From Mycobacterium sp. SM1 (GTDB taxonomy: Bacteria > Actinomycetota > Actinomycetes > Mycobacteriales > Mycobacteriaceae), in NCBI RefSeq assembly GCF_018361265.1, contig NZ_JAFLNH010000003.1:1-64000 (forward strand): a DNA stretch of 64,000 nucleotides. Reading direction: 5' to 3'. The notes under the pieces are model-generated. The model worked only from the letters and a program-made list of their open reading frames with translations, had not been told where the DNA came from and did no database searches. Numbering within the stretch: the stretch's first letter is position 1; each line of letters opens with the position of its first letter. Both the position numbers and the translations under genes were made by a program. This document shows, one piece after another, positions 18,941 to 28,271 of this stretch.

Positions 18941-19990
18941 GGCCCTGCTGACTGATCCGTGGGTGTTTGGCGCGGCCTGGCAGGGCGGGTCGGTGCCCGC
19001 CGAGGGCGAGCATTGCCAGGGCGATGAGTGCTTCCGGGGAGCGGAATCCGAACGCAATCCGGGTCAGGAGTCGGATTTTGGTGTTGGTGGATTCGATCAG
19101 TCCCTGCGATAGGGCATGGTCGAGGGCGGCGTCGATGGCTTGGCGGTGTCGCACGATTCGGCCGGCCAGCTCGACGAAGACTGGGATGCGGCGGCGCCGC
19201 GCCCAGGAGATCCACCGGTCCAGGGGCTGCTTGCCTTCCTCGCCCTTGACCGAAAACACGTGGCGCAATCCCTCTTTGAGCAGATATGCGCGGTAGAGCC
19301 GGGTATCAGTGCTGGCGATCCAGGCCAGCTTTGGCCTCGCCGCGCGCGATCGCTCGCGCGTCGTTCCAGGCCCGGCGCCGCTCGGCATCCAGCGCCTCGG
19401 TGGCCCAGGCCAGCACATGAAACGGATCTGCGCAGCGGATCGCGCCCGGGCAGCGCTCGGCGACCCCATCGGCAATCCACTCCGCCGCATCGGCGGACAC
19501 AGGGGTGATCTGCGCGCACCGCTGGGCGCCCAGAGCGTCGAAAAACCGTCGCAGCGTCTTGGTGGCGCGCCCACGGCACCGCCACCACCGTAGGCCCATG
19601 GGCGGGGCAGTTCACCCGCGGCGCATCGGCCTCCAGCACCACCTGCATCGTGCCCCAATCCAGGCCCCGCCACCGGCGCCGACCCTCACCCCGGTCATAC
19701 CAGGGCGCCCTGCGACCGCAGCGGCCACAACGCTGTGAAGCACCGCTGCGGGGCCGCACCCGCGCCACCACCAGCGTGTCGCCGTCGGCGTCTTCCTCCC
19801 CGAACCCCTCGAACTCGATGTCTTCGATCACGGTGCGCTGCTCGACACCCAGCAGCGCACGCCATAGCCTCACATTGCGCACGTCGTTGTTGGCTCCTTT
19901 GGTTCCTGACCTTCCACAAGCCAGAAACCTTAAGCCACAACGACGTGCGCCCCTTACATCAACAACCGGCCCACGGAAGAGTCAGAAGAG
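18941..19990 (-). mobile_element. ISL3-family element 2, internally deleted
   Basis: Ends GGCCCTGCTGACTGATCCGTGGG (left) and, reverse-complemented, GGCTCTTCTGACTCTTCCGTGGG (right). It abuts element 1 with only the octamer AGATTTTG between them, in opposite orientation. At 1050 bp it is about 600 bp shorter than element 1. The right flank GAAAATAA does not match AGATTTTG, so it has no duplication of its own now. Confidence 0.75.
18969..19882 (-). pseudogene. ISL3 transposase (element 2), deleted and frameshifted
   Basis: Starts like the intact copy (MRNVRLWRALLGV, CGRCGRRAPWYDRGEG) up to VAVPWARH, then about 80 codons are missing before the frame resumes at KTLRRFFDALG. A second gap removes the segment between GEAK and KLAWIAS. 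The 3' part to LALGGHRPALPGR is recognisable in another frame. The helix-turn-helix and first catalytic Asp region are lost, so it is inactive. Confidence 0.8.
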
Positions 19991-20124
19991 CCGAAAATAA
20001 TGTGATCATGCCGGCATGGCGGTGACAGTGGAATGCCAACCCTTCACACAAGTCCGTCTCCGCCGATATCCTCGGAGACCAGCCAAATGTCGTATCAAGG
20101 CGGGTTGTCTCCCGTCAACTGTCG

Positions 20125-22119
20125 ATGGGGGTCGTTATAACACAGCACGATGCCACACAGCAGCCGGAGGTCAACAGCATTCGCGGATCGGCATCGCGAT
20201 CGGGCCGGGCTGCGGCTAAGCCATGGCGCATTGAGGGTCTTCCGGCGCGGGGCGGTAAAGACCGCGGACGCAAGCGCCCAAATTGGTGGTTAGTACTATT
20301 ATTTTTCGGACTGGGGTATTTCGTTTTATTCGGCGGATTGAGTGTCCAGGACACACTCGGTGCGCCGCCGAAGGTGCCCTATACCGAATTCATGACCGAA
20401 GTCGAGCAGCGGAATGTCGCTGAGGTGTTTTCACACGGCGATACCATCGAAGGCACATTGCGCCAACCGAGACCGCTGCCCGGCCAGAGCGCGGATGCGA
20501 AACACGTCCGGACATATCAGAAGTTCATCACCGAGCGCCCAACCTTCGCGCAGGATGACCTGCTAACACAATTGAAGAACAGCGGCGCCACGGTCTCGGC
20601 GACCCCGCTGACCGAGGAGCGCGGAATCCTGGTTAACCTTCTGATTTCGGTGGCTCCAATTTTGCTGCTATTCGGCTTTTGGTACTGGCTTTTCAAGCGC
20701 AGCGCGAAGTTGGGGGCGGGGATATTCAACGGATTGTCCTGGAAAAAGCGTAAGCCCGTCGACCCGGAATCGGTGCGAGTGACGTTCGAAGACGTTGCGG
20801 GTATCGAGGAGGTCAAGGCCGAGATCAACGAGGTAGTCGATTACCTGCGTGATCCCGAGAAATACCGCAAGGTGGGGGCCCGCGTACCCAAGGGGGTGCT
20901 GCTGGCTGGCCCTCCGGGCACCGGGAAGACGTTACTAGCTCGGGCTACCGCAGGCGAGGCGAATGTTCCGTTCTTCTCGGCTAGCGGCTCGGAGTTCATC
21001 GAGATGATCGTCGGTGTCGGTGCCTCTCGGGTCCGCGAGCTGTTCGATGAGGCCCGTAAGGTCGCTCCGGCAATCATCTTTATTGATGAGATCGATACGA
21101 TTGGCCGGTCCCGCTCTGGCGCGGTCGCTTTCGGTGGGCACGACGAACGAGAGCAGACACTTAACCAGATCCTCACTGAAATGGATGGGTTCTCAGGGTC
21201 GGAGGGTGTCGTGGTGCTTGCCGCGACGAACCGTCCTGATGTCCTCGATCCGGCGCTGCTGCGGCCAGGGCGCTTCGACCGCACGATCACTGTCAATACG
21301 CCAGACCGCAAGGGCCGTGCCGCGATCTTGCGGGTGCACACCCGCAAGGTGCCACTCGCCGACGACGTGGATCTCGACGAACTCGCCGCCTCGACGCCCG
21401 GTATGACTGGAGCGGAACTGGCCAACCTTGTCAACGAGGCAGCGCTGGCCGCAGCCCGCCACGGCCAGATCCGCGTCACCCATCAGGACCTGGTCGAGGC
21501 TCTCGAAAAGGTACAGCTTGGCATCGTCCGCAATGTAGTGATGTCAGAAGAGCAACGTCGCCGTACTGCCTACCACGAAGCCGGGCACGCCCTGCTCGGG
21601 ATGCTTCAGCCCGGTGCCGACCCGGTGCGCAGGGTATCGATCACTCCGCGCGGTCACGCTCTCGGTGTCACCTTGTCCACCCCCGAAGACGACAGATATG
21701 TCTACAGCGAAGCGTACTTGCGGGGGCGCATCATCGGGGCTGTCGGGGGAATGGCAGCCGAACAGGAGATATTCGGTGTGGTAACTACCGGTTCAGAGAG
21801 CGATCTCGAGAACGCCACGACCATCGCGCGTGGCATGGTCGGCCGGTGGGGTATGTCCGACCACATCGGCCCGGTGTCGGTGTTACCTAAGGAGGGTGAT
21901 CCGCACATGGCCGGGGTGTCCGATGCAATGCTTGGCATCGTGGACCGCGAGGTCCGCCGGATTATCGATGAGTGCTACGCCGAGGCGCGGAAACTGTTAC
22001 GAGACAATCGCGACAGGCTCGACAATATCGTCGTGGAGCTGTTGGCCCACGAGACGTTGGACGAAGCACAGGTCTACGCTGCAGCGGGTATTCCAAGGGA
22101 AGCGGTGGCGCAGCCATAA
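20125..22119 (+). CDS. ftsH: FtsH-type membrane AAA+ zinc metalloprotease (accessory copy)
   Basis: 664 residues: transmembrane helix 1 (about 54-72), an external domain, helix 2 (about 168-190), an AAA+ module with Walker A GPPGTGKT (262-269), Walker B FIDEID (Asp321, Glu322), second region of homology [10 protein letters not shown] with RPGRFDR, and the zinc motif HEAGH (484-488). Everything needed for ATP-driven membrane proteolysis is present. The leader from ATG 20125 has no evident ribosome site, so the start is uncertain. It heads a chaperone cluster (dnaJ, CbpM/HspR-like, clpB), suggesting an accessory protein-quality-control locus rather than the housekeeping ftsH. Confidence 0.92.
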   Translation: MGVVITQHDATQQPEVNSIRGSASRSGRAAAKPWRIEGLPARGGKDRGRKRPNWWLVLLFFGLGYFVLFGGLSVQDTLGAPPKVPYTEFMTEVEQRNVAEVFSHGDTIEGTLRQPRPLPGQSADAKHVRTYQKFITERPTFAQDDLLTQLKNSGATVSATPLTEERGILVNLLISVAPILLLFGFWYWLFKRSAKLGAGIFNGLSWKKRKPVDPESVRVTFEDVAGIEEVKAEINEVVDYLRDPEKYRKVGARVPKGVLLAGPPGTGKTLLARATAGEANVPFFSASGSEFIEMIVGVGASRVRELFDEARKVAPAIIFIDEIDTIGRSRSGAVAFGGHDEREQTLNQILTEMDGFSGSEGVVVLAATNRPDVLDPALLRPGRFDRTITVNTPDRKGRAAILRVHTRKVPLADDVDLDELAASTPGMTGAELANLVNEAALAAARHGQIRVTHQDLVEALEKVQLGIVRNVVMSEEQRRRTAYHEAGHALLGMLQPGADPVRRVSITPRGHALGVTLSTPEDDRYVYSEAYLRGRIIGAVGGMAAEQEIFGVVTTGSESDLENATTIARGMVGRWGMSDHIGPVSVLPKEGDPHMAGVSDAMLGIVDREVRRIIDECYAEARKLLRDNRDRLDNIVVELLAHETLDEAQVYAAAGIPREAVAQP

Positions 22120-22129
22120 AAGGCATTTC

Positions 22130-23038
22130 GTGAGCGAGAGAACATCGGCGGGTCGGGGTTCCCCGTGACGCCACCGCCGAGCAGATCCAGCAGGCTTTCC
22201 GCACCCTAGCACGGAAGTTCCATCCTGATGTCAACAAAGATCCTGGCGCCGAGGACCGATTCAAGCAGATCAACGAGGCCTACCACGTACTCTCCGATCC
22301 CGACTCCCGAAAACGATACGACCGATTCGGTGCGGACTTCCGCCGTATACCCGAGGAGTACGACGAGCGCGCCGGTGCCGGGGTCGGAGGCTTTCGGACG
22401 AGCGGCCCATCGGGGGCCAGGGTGCATTTCGGTGGTTTCGATGACCTGCACGGTATTAACATCAACGATATTTTCGACGGATTATTCAGCGGCAGAGGAG
22501 GATTCGGTCCGATACCCGGAGCCGACCAGGAGGCTCACCTGGAACTCACCGTTGAAGAGGCCTACCGGGGCGGTCGCCGGCCGGTCGCACTCGACGGCCG
22601 TCGCTACACCGTCAACATTCCCCCCGGGGTGATCGAGGGCCAGCGCATCCGGTTGGCCGGGGAGGGCGGCCGCGGCAGCGGCGACGCACCACCCGGGGAC
22701 CTGTATCTCGTCGTGCACATCCGGCCGCATCCCCGCTACCGGCTCGATGGCCGCGACATCACCGTCGACTTGCCCGTCTCACCCTGGGAGGCGGTGCTGG
22801 GCGCAACCGTGGCGGTCCACACCCCCGCCGGGGAATCCAAGGTCAAAGTGCCCCGGGCTCCTCCACCGGCAGACGCCTACGGCTGCGCGGAGAAGGGATG
22901 CCCAATCCCCGCGGCAAAGCGGGTGACCTCTACGCCGAGATCAAGGTCATGGTGCCGACGAGGCCGACACCGCGAGAGCGACAACTGTTCAAAGAACTGG
23001 CTGCCGAATCGCAGTTCGACCCTAGGAGGGCATCGTGA
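22130..23038 (+). pseudogene. DnaJ/CbpA-type co-chaperone, frameshifted at both ends
   Basis: A GTG at 22130 begins VSER, but the usual DYYxxLG segment of the J domain is missing and the frame shifts; from 22160 the J domain continues as VGVPRDATAEQIQQAFRTLA with the HPD motif (KFHPDVN) and then YDRFG. A Gly/Phe region and the C-terminal substrate domains follow. Near 22852 a C is missing from a C run; restoring it gives PRGKAGDLYAEIKVMVPTRP and a stop at 23038 that overlaps the next start. Two lesions make a functional DnaJ unlikely. There is no zinc-finger domain, so it was of the CbpA type. Confidence 0.75.
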
Positions 23039-23364
23039 GCACGCCCGGTTCTTCGTCGCGCTACGTTCCGGCCCGCGTCGCAGGGCTTAGCCTGGACAGC
23101 TTCGCGCACCGCGCTGGGCTGCACCCCGACATTGTGCGCCGCTACGTGGCACCGGGATTGCTGCGCTGTCGCATTGACAGCCGGTGGGATATGTGGTTCG
23201 AGCCTGCAGACCTGGCCGTCATCCCTCGGATCCAGCGACTGCGGGTTGGCCTCGGACTGAACTACACGGCGATCGGGCTGGTGCTGGACCTGCTCGACCG
23301 CGTCGACGCCCTTGAATCCGCTTCCGACCGAAGGAGGACATCGCCGTGGACGTCAACCGTCTGA
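23035..23364 (+). CDS. MerR-like chaperone modulator/regulator (CbpM/HspR type)
   Basis: 109 residues from GTG 23035, overlapping the dnaJ stop by four bases. The N-terminal half is a MerR-type helix-turn-helix (LDSFAHRAGLHPDIVRRYVAPGLL) followed by WFEPADLAVIPRIQRLRVGLGLNYTAIGLVLDLLDRVDALE. This is the pattern of HspR-like repressors and CbpM modulators that sit beside dnaJ/cbpA genes and either repress the operon or bind the J protein. The gene appears intact although both neighbours are damaged. Its 3' end overlaps the clpB start by 19 bases. Confidence 0.75.
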   Translation: MSTPGSSSRYVPARVAGLSLDSFAHRAGLHPDIVRRYVAPGLLRCRIDSRWDMWFEPADLAVIPRIQRLRVGLGLNYTAIGLVLDLLDRVDALESASDRRRTSPWTSTV

Positions 23365-23879
23365 CGCTGAAATCGCAGGAGGCGCTGCAAGAGCCCAGGC
23401 GGCCGCGACCCGCATGGGCCACACCGAAGTCGACGGCGAACACCTGCTGCTGGCGTTGATCGACCAGGCCGATGGGCTGGTGCCCCGGCTGCTGAGTCAG
23501 GCCGGGGCGGACCCGACCGCGGATCTGCAACGCGAGTTGGAACGCCGGCCTAAAGTGAGCGGTCCGGGTGTTACACCGGGACAGGTTATGGTTACCCGGC
23601 GGCTGGTCAATCTGTTCGACGCAGCCGAGCGGGAAGCCAAGCGGCTCAAGGACGAATACGTATCGGTGGAGCACCTGGTGATCGCGCTGGCAGAAGAAGG
23701 CGTGAGTAGTGCTGCAGGGCGTATCCTTGCTTCGCACCAGGTGACTCGGGATTCCTTCTTATCCGCGCTGATCACAGTCCGCGGCAACCAACGGGTTACC
23801 TCTGCCACGCCGGAAAACTCCTACGAAGCGCTGGAAAAATACGGTCGTGACCTAGTAGCCGAGGCGCGGGCAGGAAAGC

Positions 23880-25314
23880 GGCTCTTCGCAGTTGAGGGTG
23901 TAGAGGGTGTCGGCGCGTCGTTGACCCGGTAGAGGTCGAGGTCTTTCGAAGATGGGGGTTCCCACACCGACCATCTGAAAGACCTCGACGTGCACGACGC
24001 TACCGGCGGGGTGGACTTTGTCCGCGCCGATCTGACCACTTTCTGTCGCCTTGATGAGCTTGGGTTGGAGGTGACCGGGCAGCGGCTGCAGACCGATCGG
24101 GCGGTGCTGGCGTGCCGGATCATCAAGCCGGATCGGTGGTGTCGCCGGTGCGGCGAGGAAGGCACCCCACGCGACAGCGTCACCCGGCAGTTGGCCCATG
24201 AGCCTTTCGGGTGGCGGCCCACAACCCTGCTGGTCACTGTGACCCGCTACCGCTGCGCCGGCTGCGCTCACGTATGGCGCCAAGACAGCAGCGCCGCAGC
24301 CGAACCGCGGGCCAAGCTGTCACGGCGGGGGTTGCGCTGGGCGTTGGAAGCCATCGTGTGCCAGCACCTGAGTGTGGCCCGGGTCGCCGAAGGCCTTGGC
24401 GTGTCGTGGAACACCGCCAACAATGCGGTCCTGGCCGAAGGCCGCCGTGTTCTCATCGAAGACCCCACCCGATTCGACGGGGTACGCGTGATCGGCGTCG
24501 ACGAACATGTCTGGCGCCACACCCGCCGCGGTGACAAGTACGTCACCGTGATCATCGACCTGACCGCTGTGCGTGACGGCACCGGGCCGGCACGGCTGCT
24601 CGACATGGTCGAGGGACGTTCCAAACAGGCCTTCAAGACCTGGCTGGCCGACCGTCCCAAATCCTGGCGTGATCACGTGGAAGTCGTTCGATGGACGGGT
24701 TCACCGGATTCAAGACCGCCACCAGCGAAGAGCTGCCCGACGCGGTCGCGGTGATGGATCCCTTTCATGTGGTCCGTCTGGCCGGGGATGCCCTGGATGT
24801 GTGCCGGCGCCGTGTGCAGCTGGACACCTGCGGGCACCGCGGCCGCACGACCGACCCGCTGTATGCATCCCGGCGCACCCTGCACACCGGCATCGACCTG
24901 CTCACCGACAAGCAAAAGACCCGACTGCGCGCCCTGTTCGCCGTCGATGCCCACGCCGAGGTCGAGGCCACCTGGACGATCTACCAGCGCACCGTCGCGG
25001 CCTACCGCGAACCCAACCGGGCCAAGGGCCGCGCGATGATGCAGGCCGTGATCGACACACTCAGCCACGGCGTCCCAAAAGCGCTCAAGGAGGTCATCAC
25101 GCTGGGTCGAACGCTGAAGAAACGCGCCGCCGACATCCTGGCCTACTTCGACCGGCCCGGCACCTCCAACGGACCGACAGAAGCGATCAACGGCCGCTTG
25201 GAGCACCTACGCGGATCCGCCCTCGGCTTTCGCAACCTCACCAACTACATCGCCCGATCCCTACTGGAAACCGGTGGATTCAAACCCCAACTACACCCTC
25301 AATCATGAAGAGCC
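23880..25314 (+). mobile_element. ISL3-family element 3 inserted in clpB
   Basis: 1435 bp bounded by inverted repeats GGCTCTTCGCAGTTGAGGG and (reverse complement of the right end) GGCTCTTCATGATTGAGGG. The octamer AGGAAAGC is duplicated exactly on both sides (23872-23879 and 25315-25322). Removing the element and one octamer rejoins clpB in frame. Confidence 0.9.
23990..25308 (+). pseudogene. ISL3-family transposase (element 3), frameshifted
   Basis: The first part from GTG 23990 has the zinc-finger-like CRRCG and CAGCAHVW pairs, then VIGVDEHVWRHTRRGDKYVTVIID of the DDE domain. Near 24690 one G is missing (expected VVAMDGF); the rest continues in another frame with GFTGFKTATSEELPDAVAVMDPFHVV and the final [16 protein letters not shown]. 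One base restores a full-length transposase, so inactivation is recent or a sequencing error. Confidence 0.8.
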
Positions 25315-26114
25315 AGGAAAGCTAGATCCAGTCATCGGTCGGGATGCCGAGATTCGTCGCGTGATACAGATCCTGAGTCGGAAAACAAAGAACAACCCGG
25401 TGCTCATCGGTGATCCCGGTGTGGGGAAGACGGCGATCGTTGAGGGACTCGCTCAGCGTATTGTGCGTGGGGATGTTCCGGAAGGCTTGCGGGACAAGAC
25501 TATTTTCGCCTTAGACATGGGATCGTTGGTGGCTGGCGCGAAGTACCGCGGCGAGTTCGAAGAGCGACTCAAGACCGTGCTCAACGAAGTCAAGGCCGCC
25601 GAGAGCCGTATCCTGCTGTTCGTTGACGAGTTGCATACCGTCGTCGGCGCCGGCGCAGCCGAAGGAGCGTTGGACGCTGGCAACATGCTCAAGCCAATGC
25701 TGGCACGGGGAGAGCTACACATGATCGGTGCTACCACTCTTGACGAGTACCGCAAGCACATCGAACACGATGCTGCCCTGGAGCGCCGATTCCAGACCGT
25801 TCTAGTCGACGAGCCGAATGTGGAAGATACCATTTCTATCCTGCGTGGCCTTCGCGAACGTCTAGAAATCTTCCATGGTGTGCGGATTCAGGACGGTGCC
25901 TTAGTAGCCGCTGCCACGCTTTCGCACCGGTATATCACCGATCGTTTCCTGCCCGACAAAGCAATTGACCTGGTTGACGAGGCATGTGCGCGACTGCGCA
26001 CCGAAATCGATTCCATGCCAGCTGAGTTAGATGCGCTAACCCGACGCGTTACCCGCTTGGAGATCGAAGAGGCCGCACTGGCCAAAGAGCTGGATGCCAC
26101 CGGGGCGGCCCGCG

Positions 26115-26833
26115 ACGACGCCCAGGTCGCCGAGTTGACCGGGCTGCTGCGCCACAGCACCGGAGGGGATCAGCTGGTCGGCTGGCCGGCCGGCATGCGC
26201 GTCCTGGTGCGGCGCGAAGAAATCGAACACGGCACCCAGTTGTCATTGTTCGAGCAGCTGGCCGGCTACCGCTACCAGGTCCTCGCCACCTCGACTGCCG
26301 GTGGACAACCCCAGCGACTAGAAGCCCGCCACCGCGTCCACGCCCGGGTGGAGGGCTTCATCCGCACCGGCAAAGACACCGGCCTGGCCCGCTGGCCCTC
26401 ACACTCGTTCGCCATCAACACCGCTTGGGTCACCGCCGTCGCGATCGCCATCGACCTGCTGTGCTGGATGCGACTGCTACTGCTGGACGGCCCACTGGCC
26501 AAAGCCGAACCCGCCACCTTGCGCTACCGGCTGCTGCACGCCGCGGCCCGGCTGATCAAACGATCCCGCCACCTGATCCTGCGGATCCCCCAAACCTAGC
26601 CCTGGGCAAAAGAATTCGCCGACGCCCTCAACAGGGTCCGCGCCATGCCCTGACCCACAGGCCCCTGTGCCCGCTCGACCCCAAGAAAGGAGTAACCACC
26701 CCCGGGATAAAGGACCCGGCGTCACCGCACGACACGCGGCGCCGCCGCCTACCCCCAACCTCAAAACCTCGACAAAGCTGCCACCTCGCAGACCGCCACA
26801 GCAGAACCCGGGCCACCGTGAAATTCTGAGGCA
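26115..26833 (+). mobile_element. 3' fragment of an IS1380-family element fused to clpB
   Basis: In frame with the clpB remnant, codons from about 26115 to 26599 read [40 protein letters not shown] and [21 protein letters not shown], the C-terminal half of IS1380-family transposases. The following 230 non-coding bases to about 26833 are likely the 3' end of that element. The 5' half of the element is absent. Confidence 0.7.
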
Positions 26834-26835
26834 TA

Positions 26836-27720
26836 TTGCAGTCGGGTTCGAGTCGTCTGTTGCGCATCGCCATCTGCAACGCTTCCACGACGAGTTTTGT
26901 GCGCCTGTGCTCAGCCCTCGCATACCCGATCACCTCGCGGGTAGCGCAGTCGGCCAGCACAGCCAAATACAACCAGCCCTGCCACGTTCGGATGTATGTG
27001 ATGTCCCCGACGAGCTTGGTTGCCGGTTGCTGCGCAGTGAAGTCGCGCTTGACCAGCTCAACGGTGTCGGGCGCGTGGGGGTCCGGTTTGGTGGTGGTGC
27101 GAAGCGGTCGGGGCCGCGCCCTAGTCAGGCCCATCTCACCCCGAGCTTGCGAACCAGCTCAGGCCCGACCCGTTCGCCGGCCCGGACGAGTTCGGCATGG
27201 ATGCGCCGCTAGCCGCACGTGGCGCCGAAGGCCTCAAACCAGGTGGCGATCTTATCAGCGAGCGGCTCGCGGCGTCGTTGGGTGAGGCTTTGCGGCCGAT
27301 GCCACCACTGGTAGCAACCGGACTTGGGCACCTTCAGCAGTGCGCACATCCGCGCAACCGTCGAAAGCCCTGCGCCTTGCTCAGCGGCGGCGCGCTTCGC
27401 ATCGATGAACTCGAATTTCTCGGTCACCGTGGCTCCCTCGCGAAGCGCGCCGCTACTTTTTTCAGGAACGCGTTCTCTATTTCCAGTTCCCGAGTACGGC
27501 GTTCGAGTTCCCGCAACCGGGCGCGTTCGGACAATTCCAGCGGCGGCTCATCAGCGGCGTGTGCGGCCCGGTATTTCTTTACCCAGCCGCCAACAGTCGT
27601 CTCGTTCAGCCCGTACTCGCGCGCAACCTCCGCGATCGACCGATTCGACTCGACTACCAGCCTCGCAACCTCGTCACGAAACTCAGGCCAATTCCCCTCG
27701 TCCTTTCCGGATCGGACCTT
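26836..27720 (-). pseudogene. IS3-family orfA/orfB remnant
   Basis: Reverse strand, upstream to downstream: OrfA (about 27420-27710) with FRDEVARLVVESNRSIAEVAREYGLN and a leucine-zipper-like tail, then OrfB beginning MTEKFEFIDAKRA (27427). OrfB meets a TAG at the position of an expected Tyr (GATCG*RRIHAEL), then a frameshift, then the rve core (KLVGDITYIRTWQGWLYLAVLAD), and is cut off at 26836 where the IS1380 tail begins. Multiple lesions make it inactive. Confidence 0.75.
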
Positions 27721-27734
27721 ATTTGGTCCGCAGT

Positions 27735-27812
27735 CCGGAAAGCGGGAGGCACGCCGGAGGTTCACGTACGGTTCTGTGGGAGCCGGGGGGTGCGACTCCC
27801 CCCGGCCACCCG
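27735..27812 (+). other. 3' remnant of a group II intron (domains V-VI)
   Basis: CACGTACGGTTCTG (27763-27776) matches the strongly conserved 3' strand of group II intron domain V, and the next bases form a GC-rich hairpin (GCCGGGGGG...CCCCCCGGC, 27783-27806) in the position of domain VI. No maturase reading frame is adjacent, so only the tail survives. Confidence 0.5.
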
Positions 27813-27980
27813 CCGGATCGGTTTTTTGATGTCGTCGTGGGGCCGATCGCTGCACGATTAGGGTGATTGGGAATGGTGTGGGTGTGAGTGATCCGTTGGC
27901 CTGCAGCAGCTTTCCTGTGTCTCCTTTCCTGTGTCTCCGGGGTCGGGCCTGGGATGGCGGATGGGCAGGGGAGGTGGCGT

Positions 27981-28190
27981 TTACCCTGCCCGTGGGATCG
28001 CCGGGGCGTAGCCGATGATGTTGTCCCACAGGGTTTTCCACCCGGCTTGCCAGGGCCAGCGCCCCGGGAGCATCGGCTTGCGGGCCGGTGGCGCGAAGCG
28101 GGCCGGCGCGTTGACCAGGTCGCGGCGCAGGATCGCCCCGCGAGGCCCGCGGGGCCTGCGGCGTGCCGGCCCTGCGGCCTGGCCGTGGGG
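27981..28190 (-). pseudogene. IS1380-family transposase 3' fragment
   Basis: Reverse-strand frame ending at TAA 27981 reads [21 protein letters not shown], then [17 protein letters not shown], the usual C-terminus of IS1380 transposases. Nothing upstream of it belongs to such a gene. The remaining bases from 27813 to 27980 and from 28191 to 28271 hold no gene I can support. Confidence 0.5.
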
Positions 28191-28271
28191 TTGTCCACAG
28201 TTAGGTGGTTATCCACATGGAGTGGTTGCGGGTGGCGCCGCGTGTCGGTGACGGCCACTACAGTCGCCTGT

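Larger units (their letters stand above)
23346..26115 (+). pseudogene. clpB: ClpB-type disaggregase, frameshifted, split by an ISL3 element and truncated
   Basis: GTG 23346 begins VDVNRLTLKSQEALQE; a G is missing near 23391, after which the N-domain continues in another frame (MGHTEVDGEHLLLALIDQ). At 23879 an ISL3 element interrupts it; after 25322 the same codon run resumes ([17 protein letters not shown]). NBD1 is complete with Walker [15 protein letters not shown] and [13 protein letters not shown], then the coiled-coil begins ([18 protein letters not shown]). Around 26090-26115 the sequence turns into an IS1380 transposase, so NBD2 is absent. The gene cannot encode a working disaggregase. 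Confidence 0.8.

Noticed and set aside
22130..23038. dnaJ read as a functional gene from an internal start
   Set aside because: No start codon is available in the J-domain frame between the upstream TGA and the HPD motif, and the C-terminal frame is also broken.
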